Positions 31,600 to 42,989 of a DNA stretch of 64,000 bases are shown one piece after another (the stretch's first letter is position 1; each line of letters opens with the position of its first letter). The notes under the pieces are model-generated. The model made no database searches. It had not been told where the DNA came from and saw only the letters and a program-made list of their open reading frames with translations. Origin of the DNA: Polytrichum commune. Its lineage: Eukaryota; Streptophyta; Polytrichopsida; Polytrichales; Polytrichaceae. The position numbers and the translations under genes were made by a program. Location: NCBI GenBank assembly GCA_950295325.1, contig OX485807.1:8893001-8957000 (forward strand). Direction: 5' to 3'.

Positions 31600-33785
31600 G
31601 CATCAGGGAGGGGAACCGGGAGCGAAGATGGTGGTTGTGTTGCTTTAGTGAAGGATGGAAGACCTCTCAAGATCAGTCTAGAGTGGGATCGAAAGGGGGC
31701 AAAAAAATGGAGAAGGATGGGACAACATACACTTCATTATGGGAAAATATCACACACTCTAGGGAAGGCGATAGCACTGGAAGTCGGGAGAATGCAAGCG
31801 ATATGGAGAAGTGAGGCGATCCAGGATTAGGACTTGGAGGTCATGTCATCGAGTTAACTATGGGTTTCGTTCTGCTGGAAGGTATGCATTGAGAATGTGT
31901 CACGGGGTTGTGAGGACGGAGATCCAGAAGGGAGAGCGAGCTCCGAAGGATTTGGTTGCGGAGGGGGCCGTTGCTAATTGACCGAACGGGATCGGAGAAG
32001 CACAAGGAAGGTTTCGGTGGTTACCATGTACAAAGGGATGCTTCCGCATGCAATGTTGTGAGTTGGTAGAGAAGAAGACACAAGGGAGCATGTCAAGAGG
32101 GCATATTTGGAAAGGATCTAAGGAGACTTGCAAGAAAAAGAAAAAACAAATGAAAATGAAAGAGTTGACAAGGCGCCACCCCATGGGAATGCTGGACACA
32201 AAGAATCATGGTGGAAAGGGAGCAGGGAAATTGCAACCGGCAGCGGATGGGGGTGCACGATGCGGTTAACAACTAGGGCATCAACATTGGCTCAACGTGA
32301 AGTTACCGCTCCTCTCAGGGAAGTTGATCTAACCCTCTCTTTGTCCCTACTGCAGATAGAGCCCATAAAGATTTTTTGGTAGTAGAATCGGGTGAGGTCC
32401 CCTACCTCCCCTTAACCGGCGACTGAGGGGCAAGCACGGTTCGTGTAGAAAGTATGGCGTCGTGGGTAAGGTGGGGACAGGTAGATTGTGAGCACGTAAG
32501 GGTGGGGGTCGAGCCGTCCAAGGAGGAGTCGTGTTGGGTGCTGTTGCAAGAAACGTAGTAGGGGTCCCCGGTGCCGTCGGAGGGGAGATGAGGCCTTCCA
32601 GTCAGCACTGGTCTTTGAGGTAGTGGTGCATCATATGGTTTTCTAGTGTTCGGGAAGTCTCCACGGTTGAGGGTTGACCTCCATTCTAAGCCTTAATTCC
32701 TAAGGGAGGGGAAGCAAGGAATTCGTTCACGCAACTCCTGGTAATTCTCATCAGGCTCATCAGACCGTGAGGAATCCTTGCTAGCTATGTTCACAACGAG
32801 ATCAGAACTGCACTACAACTCGGTGCTCACCCTTGGATGCGGGGAGACTGACGAGTGAGAGAGTTGATTGAGAGGAAGGCTCCGGTGCTCGGGTTGCGGG
32901 CGAAGGAGGGGTTGAATAATGATTTGTTTTGAAGTTGAGCGATCGATACTGCGAAGTCGGGTTGCAGCTAGATAGTGATAACATGGAGGGGTAGGGGAAG
33001 ATTCCTTAGAGCAAATGCAACCCATATGTATGAGATTGCCTCAATTGTATCGTTGTTGGTGAGTAGGAAATGTGGGCAGGGTTGGTTGCACTGGGAGTGG
33101 AAGTCGCCATCGGGCACTCGGGCGGTTGCAAAGTGATGCTGAGGGAGTGGCGCATGAATTAAATAACGGAAACAATGGCAGGATCATGAGCTTCCGGGTG
33201 CAGACCGGAGCTAGTTCTCGATGTGGGGGCAAAGCCAGGGGAGTTCAATTGGCGTTGAGGTTAGAGCCACCAGGGAAGGACTGCAGAGCACCGGTGCCGC
33301 AAGAGGGGAGGAGTGCTCGAGGGGTGCACTGGGGTTGAGCTCCCGCAAGTGAAGGAGGAACCATGCCTCAACCGGTCACCATAAGTAGTGTAGGAGGAGA
33401 ATTGAGGTTATCATAGTTGGTCCAGTGTGCAGGGAGAGGACGATTTGCTTGAGCTACAACCAAGGGGGAAAAATAGGATATGCAAGGAGGGCCCCGAACT
33501 TTGTTCTGGAGGCAATGGTGGGTTCTGGTTGCCGGTAACGATGTAGGGTGGTAGAAGTGTAGCAAGTTAGGAGAGATGGGAAGTGAGGTAACAGAGAGAT
33601 CGTGGTCTTAAGGACATCACGAGCCCCCACGTACCTTGTAAGGAACTCAAGTGTTTATAAATGTTGGGTTGTTTTGTAATCCTTTAAATAAAACAAGGGT
33701 GAAATATACACCACTTCTTCCACTTCCCTTGATCGTGCTTGCACATATGAATGGTAGTTTGGAATGTGGCAATTGATCTTCCACC
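31600..33785. other. GC-richer intergenic stretch, no gene recognised
   Basis: Many short frames on both strands with no domain I recognise and no consistent splice pattern. It could be an old, decayed repeat or pseudogene. The sequence around 33650-33715 (TTTATAAATGTTGGG, AAATAAAACAAGG) resembles a polyadenylation region but has no gene to go with it. Confidence 0.4.
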
Positions 33786-33787
33786 CA

Positions 33788-35010
33788 GACTAGGACGCAA
33801 TTGAATGGTGGGGGTGATTGTTGCTCACATCATGCACTTCTTTTCGTTTCTCCAAAACGATTGATGGATGAGGAATCGCCACTTCTAGAAGACCGACATC
33901 TTGAATTGACATGTCATTGTTAACAACAGAAGGTACAATCAATACCTCTATACTAGTGGATGGTGGTGCAAGAAGAATTTTGGGAGTTGGTGAAGGGGAA
34001 GATGAACTAGGATCATTCAAGTCATTGATTAGGCCTGCAAATTTTAAAAATTCAAGAAAACATTTGTAAAAACTTCCTACATTTGGTCATCAAGTATTGA
34101 ATTTAAGAGACAAAATTTATTTTGAAAATTGAAAACTCCATGGTTTGATCCACTTGAGGTTCCGTTTCATCAAAAAATGTATCTTGCCTACTAGAATCTA
34201 CAACTATGTATAATCTATGATACAAATCAAGTTGAGTTGGCCTAAAATTCTATGCAATGAGATTGAGATATCAAATATAACAACCTGTAGTGGTGTTTCC
34301 GCCAGGTGAATGAGCATTGTGTGTGACTAACTTAGCAAGCTCTACATTTATCATATCGATGTCCACGTAGGTCGGAGTTGTTGTCGTTGCCGGCTGAGCA
34401 CCGAGTATCGTTTCATCAGTTGCTTGGACTTCAACAATAGCTGGTGAAGCATGATTCTTGGAGAATCTCTCCAACGAAAGAAAAGGAGGAGGCATTAGAA
34501 TTGTATCCACGAGTGATCCCCACTATGCATAGATTTTGAAGTCCGACCTTGGATTGTTGCATCATGAATTGTTGTAATTCATCCATCGGCTTGTTGGTTT
34601 GGGCATACATTGCAAGACTTTGAGCACGGTCGTGCAGTGTCTCCTCTTTGAACATCTCAATTTGAGCCTGCATGTTGTCCCGATCATCTATGACCCTCTT
34701 CCACTCTTTTTTTGTCGTAGGGGACGGTGGCGTATTCAACAACTACATTTCCATGGGCTGAAACAACAACGTGGACGACCCACATACACTTTGGGAGAGA
34801 TTTACAAGTAACTTGGATTTCCTTCTTGACGATAAGGATGTAGATGATACAACTGGCTTCCTACTATATTTCTTCTCGTCCACAAAATATCCTTTGGGCA
34901 AGAAATTATTATTGTCCAAGAAATTGGCCAGTTGCACGATATCAACCCACTACTTAGACTTGTCCGAGGTCCCCACAACGAAGACGTTAAGACCCAACAT
35001 ATGAAGATCA
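33788..35010 (-). pseudogene. Decayed gene of an unnamed plant family (carboxy-terminal part)
   Basis: Minus-strand exon-like frames: VQLANFLDNNNFLPKGYFVD (about 34940-34880), then EWKRVIDDRDNMQAQIEMFK and VGLQNLCIVGITRGYNSNAS (34740-34500), then a Thr/Pro-rich piece TTTTPTYVDIDMINVELAKL (34400-34330), and a last exon with a clear TTTGCAG acceptor (about 34040) reading DPSSSSPSPTPKILLAPPST. The middle part looks coiled-coil-like. The set looks like exons of one gene, with at least one stop between the first two blocks. From memory, LCIVGITRGYNS and the VNGQH block at 39288-39545 occur in the same multi-copy fern family; that link is an inference. Confidence 0.5.
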
Positions 35011-35639
35011 ATTATGACAACAACTTACTGAAAGCTCAATTTTTTTGAAGCGAATGAGGACAAAGAATCAAATCAAGTCACTAAAGAAATGACAAATGCA
35101 GCATAAGGTTGAATCAACCTAAACAAATCGTACCATTGCGGTGCATGTGAATTTTGCTCCTACAAACAATGACGTAACACTCATCCCGCGAACACAAAAT
35201 CTTCTTAGTTTATTCAAGTCGAACTTCATTCTAAGTTATGTATTGTGTATCATCTACTTCAACTCATTGTATGATTTAGACTTATTAAAAACGTCCGAAT
35301 CTAGAACACAATATGTTGGCCTTGGAATATAAATTGAATAGCTAATATTATTATTTATACATATAAAATATTTGTTTTCTATTACTAGTTTTGCTCATAC
35401 TGGCAGAGTAATCCTCTATGTAATCATGTTTTACGGGCCAATAGTCCATGTATTCAATTTGATATTTCTTTAAGATCTCTTGGCTTTGTACAAAATTTTG
35501 AACCTGAACGTTGTCATCATGTGGGCCGGCTACTAGTTAAACATAAGCATTTATATATGTTACTATTATTTTCAAAATAGAAATTAATATGATGTTCTAG
35601 TTAATTGTTTAAATTGGGAACCGGTCTTGAGTTCAAGAC

Positions 35640-35990
35640 CGGGAGACCTTGGTAGGTAGGACTTAGTAAATAGGACTTGGTAGGTAGGACTTGAGAAATA
35701 TAAGGTTTACCGATGGTGATCATTACCTTGCCGCTAAGGGATTCTAAAAGCCTTATCATGAAGGTTTCATATTGGCTAGCCGCTTAGGGATTCTAGAGGT
35801 CTTAAATCCCAATGGTTTTTTATTAGCTATCCGCTTAGAGGTTCTACAAGCCTTATCCTAATTGTTTCTTATCCGCTTAGAGGTTCTATAAGCCTTATCC
35901 TAATTGTTATTATCCACTTAGAGGTTCTAGAAGCCTTATCCTAATTGTTTCTTGTCTGTTTAGAGGTTCTAGAAGCCCTTACCCTATTTG
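35640..35990. repeat. Irregular minisatellite, units about 48-60 bp
   Basis: A short GTAGGTAGGACTT repeat (35650-35690) leads into about six units built on CCGCTTAGAGGTTCTA then AGCCTTATCCTAATTG, starting at about 35732, 35780, 35839 and onward. Divergence increases toward the left. Non-coding. Confidence 0.8.
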
Positions 35991-36668
35991 TTTTTTACTG
36001 GCCGAAGGAGCAAGGAAAAAGATCATTTCAGGGGTGGAGAAAAGTTGTAGAAGGGGAGAGAGAGTTGACAATTTGGAATTGGTACTTGTATGGAATTTGA
36101 GGATGATTGTACATTTGAGAGAGAGAGAAGTGTTTAGGAAATTGTACTATACTTGAAGGTGTGGGAGTGAGAGTTTTAGAGAGAATAGGTTGCACTAAAA
36201 ATACTATTTGTATAATTTCGTTGGTTATTAAACGAGCAGAACTTTGAAGTGAAGAAATTTGTGAATTGTGGATGATGGGAGTGCTCAATTGATATGAAAT
36301 TTTGAAATAATGTTTCTTATAAGATATGAGACTTATGCATATAACTTGAAGGATTTTTGTCTTTATTTAGAAAAAAATATAAATAGTTGAAATGAATGAT
36401 GTTTAGAAATACAAGCAACTAGGAGAGCGAAGTTAAAAAACATGGATCTTATAGAATATTATGGTTATGGCTATAAAAATTTGTGAACACTTTTGGAAAT
36501 TAGTTATCTATTATACGTTAAAATTTAAAGTTCATAGGACTTAAATGTTAGAAATGATAAGCATTTTAGTAACCAGATGTTATAAGACAATATTCATGCT
36601 AAAAAATAAGAGTTAGTAAATCATGCATAACATCTTAGTTAAAGCTCTATTAGTGCTAATTTTTTGTG

Positions 36669-37741
36669 GGAATTATTAAAACCACCACGTCTTTTGTTAA
36701 TGTCACCACGCTCGTGATTTGCAGTCACGTCATTTGGGATTTTACGCGATGTCGAAGTATCTTAAATGAAACTAATCTTTTGGCGGGCCGGACGATGGCC
36801 GCTATATGAACCATTTATGGCGGGGGAAGATCTTTACTATACGCGGGCCGGTTCTAGGGGGGCGGACATTGGTGGGGCTTACTTATGCCGTCGGCCTCAT
36901 GTCTTATTTCGGAGAGCCCACGTTTAGGCTCTTGTTGGGCTAGGCGGGTTCGGTGGTTCGGTGGCTAGGCGGATTAGGCAACTAAGTATAATTCCTTTCT
37001 AGGCCTACTTACTACTAAATAACTAGTTGCTTAGGCCTACTTACTAGACAAGCACAAATTGGATTTGCTAATCATCTCGCACTAATTGCATGTTCGGTAT
37101 CCTAATATCCTATTACAAGAAGTGGGTGCAGAAAGAAAATGTCCGTTTAAGACCCGGTTACCTTACAATGTTGGACGAAGTTGGAAGTGCCCACATTGCT
37201 TTCAAGTTGTAAACCATGTATGAGTACATAATAGAATTGACTCAACCTTAGTCACCCTTTGCCACTAAGCAAGTAAGACTAACGAACTATTTATTAGTAG
37301 TAAGTAGGCCTAACCAACTAGTTATTAAGTAGTAAGTAGGCCTAAGCAACTAGTTATTTAGTAATAAGTAGGCCTAGAAAAGAATTATAGTTAGTTGCCT
37401 AATCCGCCTAGTAACGTAGCCACCGAGCCCGCCTAGTAACGTAGCCACGCAGCCACCGAGCCCGCCTAGCCCAACAAGAGCCTAAAGGTGGGCTCCCCAA
37501 AATAAGACATGAGGCCGACGGCATAAGTGAGCCCCACTAATGTCCGCCCCCTAGAACCGGCCCGCGTATAGTGAAGATCTTCCCCCGCCATAAATGGTTC
37601 ATATAGCGGCCCTCGTCCGGCCCGCCAAGAGATTAGTTTAATTTAAGATACTCCGACATCGCGCTTAAAATCCCAAATGACGTGACTGCAAATCACGAGC
37701 GTGGTGGCATTAACAAAAGACGTGGTGGTTTTTACAATTCC
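36669..37741. mobile_element. Foldback element with arms of about 380-450 bp (1073 bp)
   Basis: Left arm (36669 to about 37045) and right arm (about 37285-37741) are inverted copies, e.g. CCACCACGTCTTTTGTTAAT opposite ATTAACAAAAGACGTGGTGG, and GAACCATTTATGGCGGGGGA opposite its complement. The right arm carries an internal duplication of a CCGCCTAGTAACGTAGCCAC block. Flanks are TTTTTTGTG and TTTTTTATA, a poor 9-bp match, so Mutator-type origin is possible only. The 240-base loop contains part of dispersed repeat family R. Confidence 0.85.
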
Positions 37742-38318
37742 TTTTTTATATGTAAACTCTTAGTAATATATTCTATAAGTGTAGTTAGTTTTATATGGAG
37801 GGAATGAGCTATTGGAGAGTTTCTGTATCTAAAGTCTAGTAAATTAGCATTGAGAAAAATCTAGAGCTAGGGAGTAAGAAAATAAAAAATATTAGGGAGA
37901 AAACTTAAATATTATCATTAAAAAAAACCCCAGTGCTTAGTAGATTGTCCACAATCTTTTTGACAATGTGCTCCATCATATCCGAGCATATAAACATGCA
38001 CGCCATAATATCTTTAAGCATTGGCAATATTTTTTGCCTAGAAGTATGATATTATAGGCATAAAATTCCCTTGATGTGAACCGGCTATACTAAATAGCCA
38101 AGGTTTAGGGTTAATATTAACATTAATACACCAAGACCACTGATGTGAATTGGAAATCAATGATTCTAAATTTTGTTTCACCCACAGTGCTATCTTTCCA
38201 TATTTCCCTCGATTAGTCTGTATGCTTGTTGGTTGTATTATCTCTGTTGTGGTGCGCTATCAACTGTAGCTTCACAAAATTGGTCATTCGCTCCACAAAG
38301 GCTTTAAAAAAATGAGCC

Positions 38319-39560
38319 TCATACGATAAAATCTACAGTTTTCTTGTTGTTAGATTTGGTTTGCTCAGCGTTCTTCCAATAGTGGTCGCTAGATTGTTCA
38401 AGCAATACAATCATTGATGCACTCGTAATGGAGCGCATCCTCTTAAATTCTCTCCACTTCTCATCATTAATATCATTAAATACATTCAACAAACCCAATG
38501 TCGGATCCACGATGTGGAGCTCTCTCTTTACCAAATATTTTGTTTATGTTGCTTAACCCACTCTTTCGTAGTGTAGTAGCTCTCAAGTATATACGAAATC
38601 ATTTTTATTGTCAATTTTGGGTATTTTAAAATTTTCTTTTATGTGTCATGGTTTAAAATGTGTTTGGTAAGCTTGGCGAGGTCCTTGTAGGACATGTTTT
38701 CCAACCACCCAAAGAATTTGTGTAACAAGTTTCCAATCTCCGGTTCCAATCAGCCTTCTAATTGAATTTCAATAGCATGTCCGGGTTGATAAGCTCTCCG
38801 TAGGCGGCACTAGAATTGAACTTACTCCATATGTTGAAGACATCATCCGGAGTTGTTATAATCTTCAATTTATCTGTAAGTTTGAACTTTTCTTCAACAT
38901 TTTTTTCTCCTTTGATACCTTTTGCAATTTTACTACGTCTAACAATGCAAAACAACCATTCATTGCTTTCGTGAATTCCTATGGACAACAAAATTAGACT
39001 ATAAGTGTTCATTTATACTGCAATGATTTACAAAGTTGCACCCTTTAGCATTGGCTACACTGCATAACTAAGGTGAATTGAAAAGTTTCAACAGAAACTG
39101 ACCAAATGTGCTTACCTTAAATTTAGTTGCACTTCTCTTTAGTTCTGCATTGCGCCTAGCATTTGAAAGCGTTCCAACTAACGTAGTCACTTTTGAATTT
39201 TATGGTCTTTCCATCTTCTCCCATACGGTTCTTGCGTAAAGAATATTTGTTGACCATAGTTTCATGGCTACAAAATGGTTGACCATGTTATAGTAAGCCA
39301 ATATTGTCCTTAGTATTTTGTTGTTGCCAGACCAAAAAAATGTAGGAGTCCCATTCAAGGAATTGCTTTAGAATGGTTTCGTATGGATCCATTTCTATCA
39401 TCATCTTACTAGCGTTCACGTTATGCTGCCCGTTCACTATATGGAACTCGCCATTTTTTATTTTTGCCCAATCAGTTCTCTTCAGGTTTCGTGTTTGATT
39501 CTCTGGCATCACACACAGCGATTGTTTTGTAGTCTTGTCAAGCATGTGTACAAGATAATG
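38319..39560 (-). pseudogene. Decayed gene with ParB-like VNGQH motif, unnamed plant family
   Basis: Minus-strand exon-like frames: 39545-39288 with KIKNGEFHIVNGQHNVNASK then EWDSYIFLVW; the next stretch in another frame reads LLYNMVNHFVAMKLWSTNIL and YARTVWEKMERP (39290-39200); then ESNEWLFCIVRRSKIAKGIK (39012-38758), and IVDPTLGLLNVFNDINDEKW (38534-38319). The IVNGQH...ASK motif resembles the ParB/Srx nucleotide-binding fold used in various proteins. Stops and frame shifts separate the blocks, so it is not functional as it stands. I know similar proteins as repeated, uncharacterised genes in seed-free plants, but cannot verify it here. Confidence 0.55.
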
Positions 39561-40171
39561 AGCATGTCAATTGCCAACCACTACTCAAAACTTTGAATGA
39601 AAACATATGTTAGAGCTAGAGTGAGTTGATGTACAATTTTTTTTTCCTTCAATATCAAAGACGTATGCATCAGTACAAGCCGCCCAATAGTTATTGTAGA
39701 CTTTTGTGGATGCCTTGTAATCCATTATCCTCCTTGGATCGTGTGTTTGCAAGACTTGAATTACTACAAATGCACATCACATCTCATTGGTCCCTAATAC
39801 AATCCGATCATTATCGGGTACATTTTTTTGTGAAGGATGATGCAAGACTACTCCTCTTTGCAGCAACCAGGGGTGTTGTTGTATGTTTTTGTTTTTTCAA
39901 GTTCTTCGACTTTGTTGAGTCCCAAGTGAGCTTAAAGAACCCTGGCCTTCTCATAGTGCCTGCAGTATTATGCATCATCTTAAGGTCCAGTTTTTTTTTT
40001 AGAACAATAAAGCCCACAAATAATTGTCATACTCAGTTGCACGAGTTTTTGCTATTTATTGGGGCATCATTCTTCGTTTTGAATAATTAATTGTCTATTT
40101 TCTTCTCAAATTTTTGAATTTTTGAATTGTAATTTATCAGTTCCAAACTTCCTATGAAATTGCTTAAATAA

Positions 40172-41131
40172 TTTTGTGCACCTCTTCATGAAGAGTGCTC
40201 GAAACACCATGGGCACAAGGGGGAACCCGGAGTGACACCCGGGACTTGTGACGCCGTTGGTGAGAAGGCCCAAGTGATCCTAGTGTGGGTGAGGAGCCTG
40301 GGAATTGGGAACGCCTCCCACCCACGGAGACTAGGAGGCACGAGGGTAAGGCCATGAGATATGCGTAGCATATGGCGTGTTGATTCTACAATGCTCAAGA
40401 ACATCTCAATCAGAGGTGTGAGCTAGGAGATATGACAATTTCAGTGGGACAACGTCATGGTACAGCAGTGGCCTAGGAGTGGCTCCCGGGACTGCCAAGG
40501 TTTGAACAGGCATAACTTCCTCAATACTTGCCCGAATGAGGGCAAATGAGGGGTCCATTGGCATCTACGCGAAGTGTAGATGATGGAGTGGTCGTTTGTT
40601 AGCATCCAACATCATACGAGGAAGTTATGATGTTCCGAAGTTGCTGGGGGTTTCTAGCCCCAATGCCTAAGGGGAAATGTTTACTTGGCCCCAACTCTTG
40701 GTAGAGAGACAAAAGGTTTCTTGACGGTGGGATAGGGGCCCAATCAGAAGTCCTAGAGGCTTATATGGGTGAGGTGGTGTGGCCAAACCCATGTGAGGCC
40801 GAAAGGTACGGCCTCCATGGGCATTGGCCCAGTGTGAGGGCATAGTTGCCTAATATGGTTCGGGTTGTTATAGTGTTACTCCGGCAATGCAATGATCAAC
40901 ATAAGATTGGACTTCTATGAAAGGAAGTCCACATCTAAGAATTATTTATCGATTAAGGGGTGTGTCCTAAAAGCAAAGTAGGAGGGTTGGTTCCCCTCCT
41001 ATTAACTATAAGGTCCGCAATATGGGAAGCGAACCATTTGCATGGTGGAATGCGAAGGGTGAGCGCTCGTGACCCTTTGCTAGAAATGAAAATGGGTAAG
41101 ATTGTTAAAGGGGCTAGCAAAGGTTGCGACA
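40172..41131 (-). mobile_element. Solo LTR, family L, copy 2 (about 960 bp)
   Basis: Inverted relative to copy 1. It runs from GTGCACCTCTTCATGAAG to GCTAGCAAAGGTTGCGACA. It matches the other copies throughout but is more diverged, and no clear target duplication remains, so it is probably the oldest of the set. No internal region is attached. Confidence 0.82.
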
Positions 41132-41139
41132 TATAGAAT

Positions 41140-42980
41140 GAGACTTGTGTTGAGTTTAGAATGATTTTGAGGTGATACTACTTAGCCTTAATTAATTATG
41201 TTTGAGCAGTGATGCAATGGGTTTTTGTAATAGACCTGACGTTGGGAGGGATTTGCTTGATTTTCTCTTCATACGAGATTGGATAGAACAATTCATTGTT
41301 CTTGTATTTTATAGTGAAATAGATGTTGTGTATGAATGGAAACATGTGAAGACTCCAACATTCACAATATTATGGGTTTTTCATTTCCCAATACTCTCTT
41401 TCATTGTTGAAGTTGTCTACATCTTTTTGCGTTTTGTGTGATATTCAATTTATTGAAGAATGGTTCCGGTTTGGGAACTTGTTCGTCCATTTTGTAAGAA
41501 TACATTGAATGTGAGGCAATTTACATGTTTAGGTTGATTCAACCTAGAATACTTCGTCTTTTGAGCATGGTATGAATTGTTATTTAAAATTATTATTTTT
41601 TCGTTTGGATAGAACTTCACAAGCGATTATGCTTGTAATTGTGTAGTTGTTTGATTCAATTTAAAGCTTGGTTATTAATTAAATGATTAGGTCAAGTTGA
41701 TCTAATTTGTCATTTTCATTTTAAGAGTTTTGTATTGCTAAGGATGTTTAGTATCATTCTAAACAATATGTTTGAATATCTCTCTTAAGCATCGGTATGT
41801 TTTAGAAAATTGCGGTCTAGAAACCTGTATCCAAACACAAAGTCTCAAAAATTTGAAATCATATCAAAGCAAAAAACAAACTTGCATGTTCAAGTGTAAA
41901 AACGTAGAAGGTATGTTAACGAAAGGTAGAGCAACACATAAACCAATACACAAGGTAAGTGGCAAAGAGACATAAATTTTTTTAAATAAATTTGACACCC
42001 CTATGAGACATTAAACATTAGTCCTACCTCATGACTAATCCCAATATGTGTTAGAAAATCTATATTGATGCAACATATTCGGACATTCGAGTATCACATC
42101 AATGTTGTTGAATTTATGAGGATTCATGCACAAGGAAATGGTAATTTGGATAGAACACCATGACACAAACAAATGACTCATCCATAAGATATCCCCAAAT
42201 TTTGTTATTACCATCTGAGGGTGGGAAGAAATCAATAATTTTTTTGTTGATTCTCTAATGTTAGGTCCGGTGTCAACACTATATTATCTTTATTACAAAT
42301 TTCCTATATGTCACCTTATCAACAACAACACATTATTGAAATTGTTCCTATAATGAATGTAGTTGAGCTTTAGGAAAGGACAACCAACTCACAAATATGG
42401 GACAAACTCACCCCTAAAAGACATTGCGGTCGATTTGTAGTCGATGAATGCCTTTGAGACAATTTAGTGAACGGAGAAAATCCGCTTTTCATCCATTTTT
42501 TTTAGTTCAACACCTAAAATATTGCACATCCTGCAAGGCCTGATTTAACCTTGTTCAATGAACTGATAATTATAGGGTTTCCCGAATTCTTACAAGAGCA
42601 TGCAAGGCCTACGTTGCGCACCAAATAAATTTTACGACCAAGTTATTTTGTCCACTTACTTGCTCTTATTTGACCTGCATTATTTATTTTGAGGCATAAT
42701 TCCACTGCACTTTGACTAGCCTACACTCCCCCACGGTCGCCAACCCGTTGTTAAAGGGTTATGGAGTATTTTAAATTTCACTTATTCAATTTCCAATGCC
42801 ACTTTCATATTGTTAATGTCTTGAATTTTCTATTATTTTTAAGTCGAATCGACCTAAATTCAAATTCCAATTCATGAAGGATAAATTCGTTTGCAGTATT
42901 GTTCCTAATTCCATATTGAAATGTTTAGTGTCTAGATAACATGAGTTCATCACATAACCTAATGGACATGATGGGTTTTT
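41140..42980. other. Intergenic DNA, no gene recognised
   Basis: AT-rich with short frames only. No terminal repeats or recognisable domains were seen between the LTR at 40172-41131 and the DUF7869-type pseudogene. Confidence 0.4.
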
Positions 42981-42989
42981 TTGATGATG

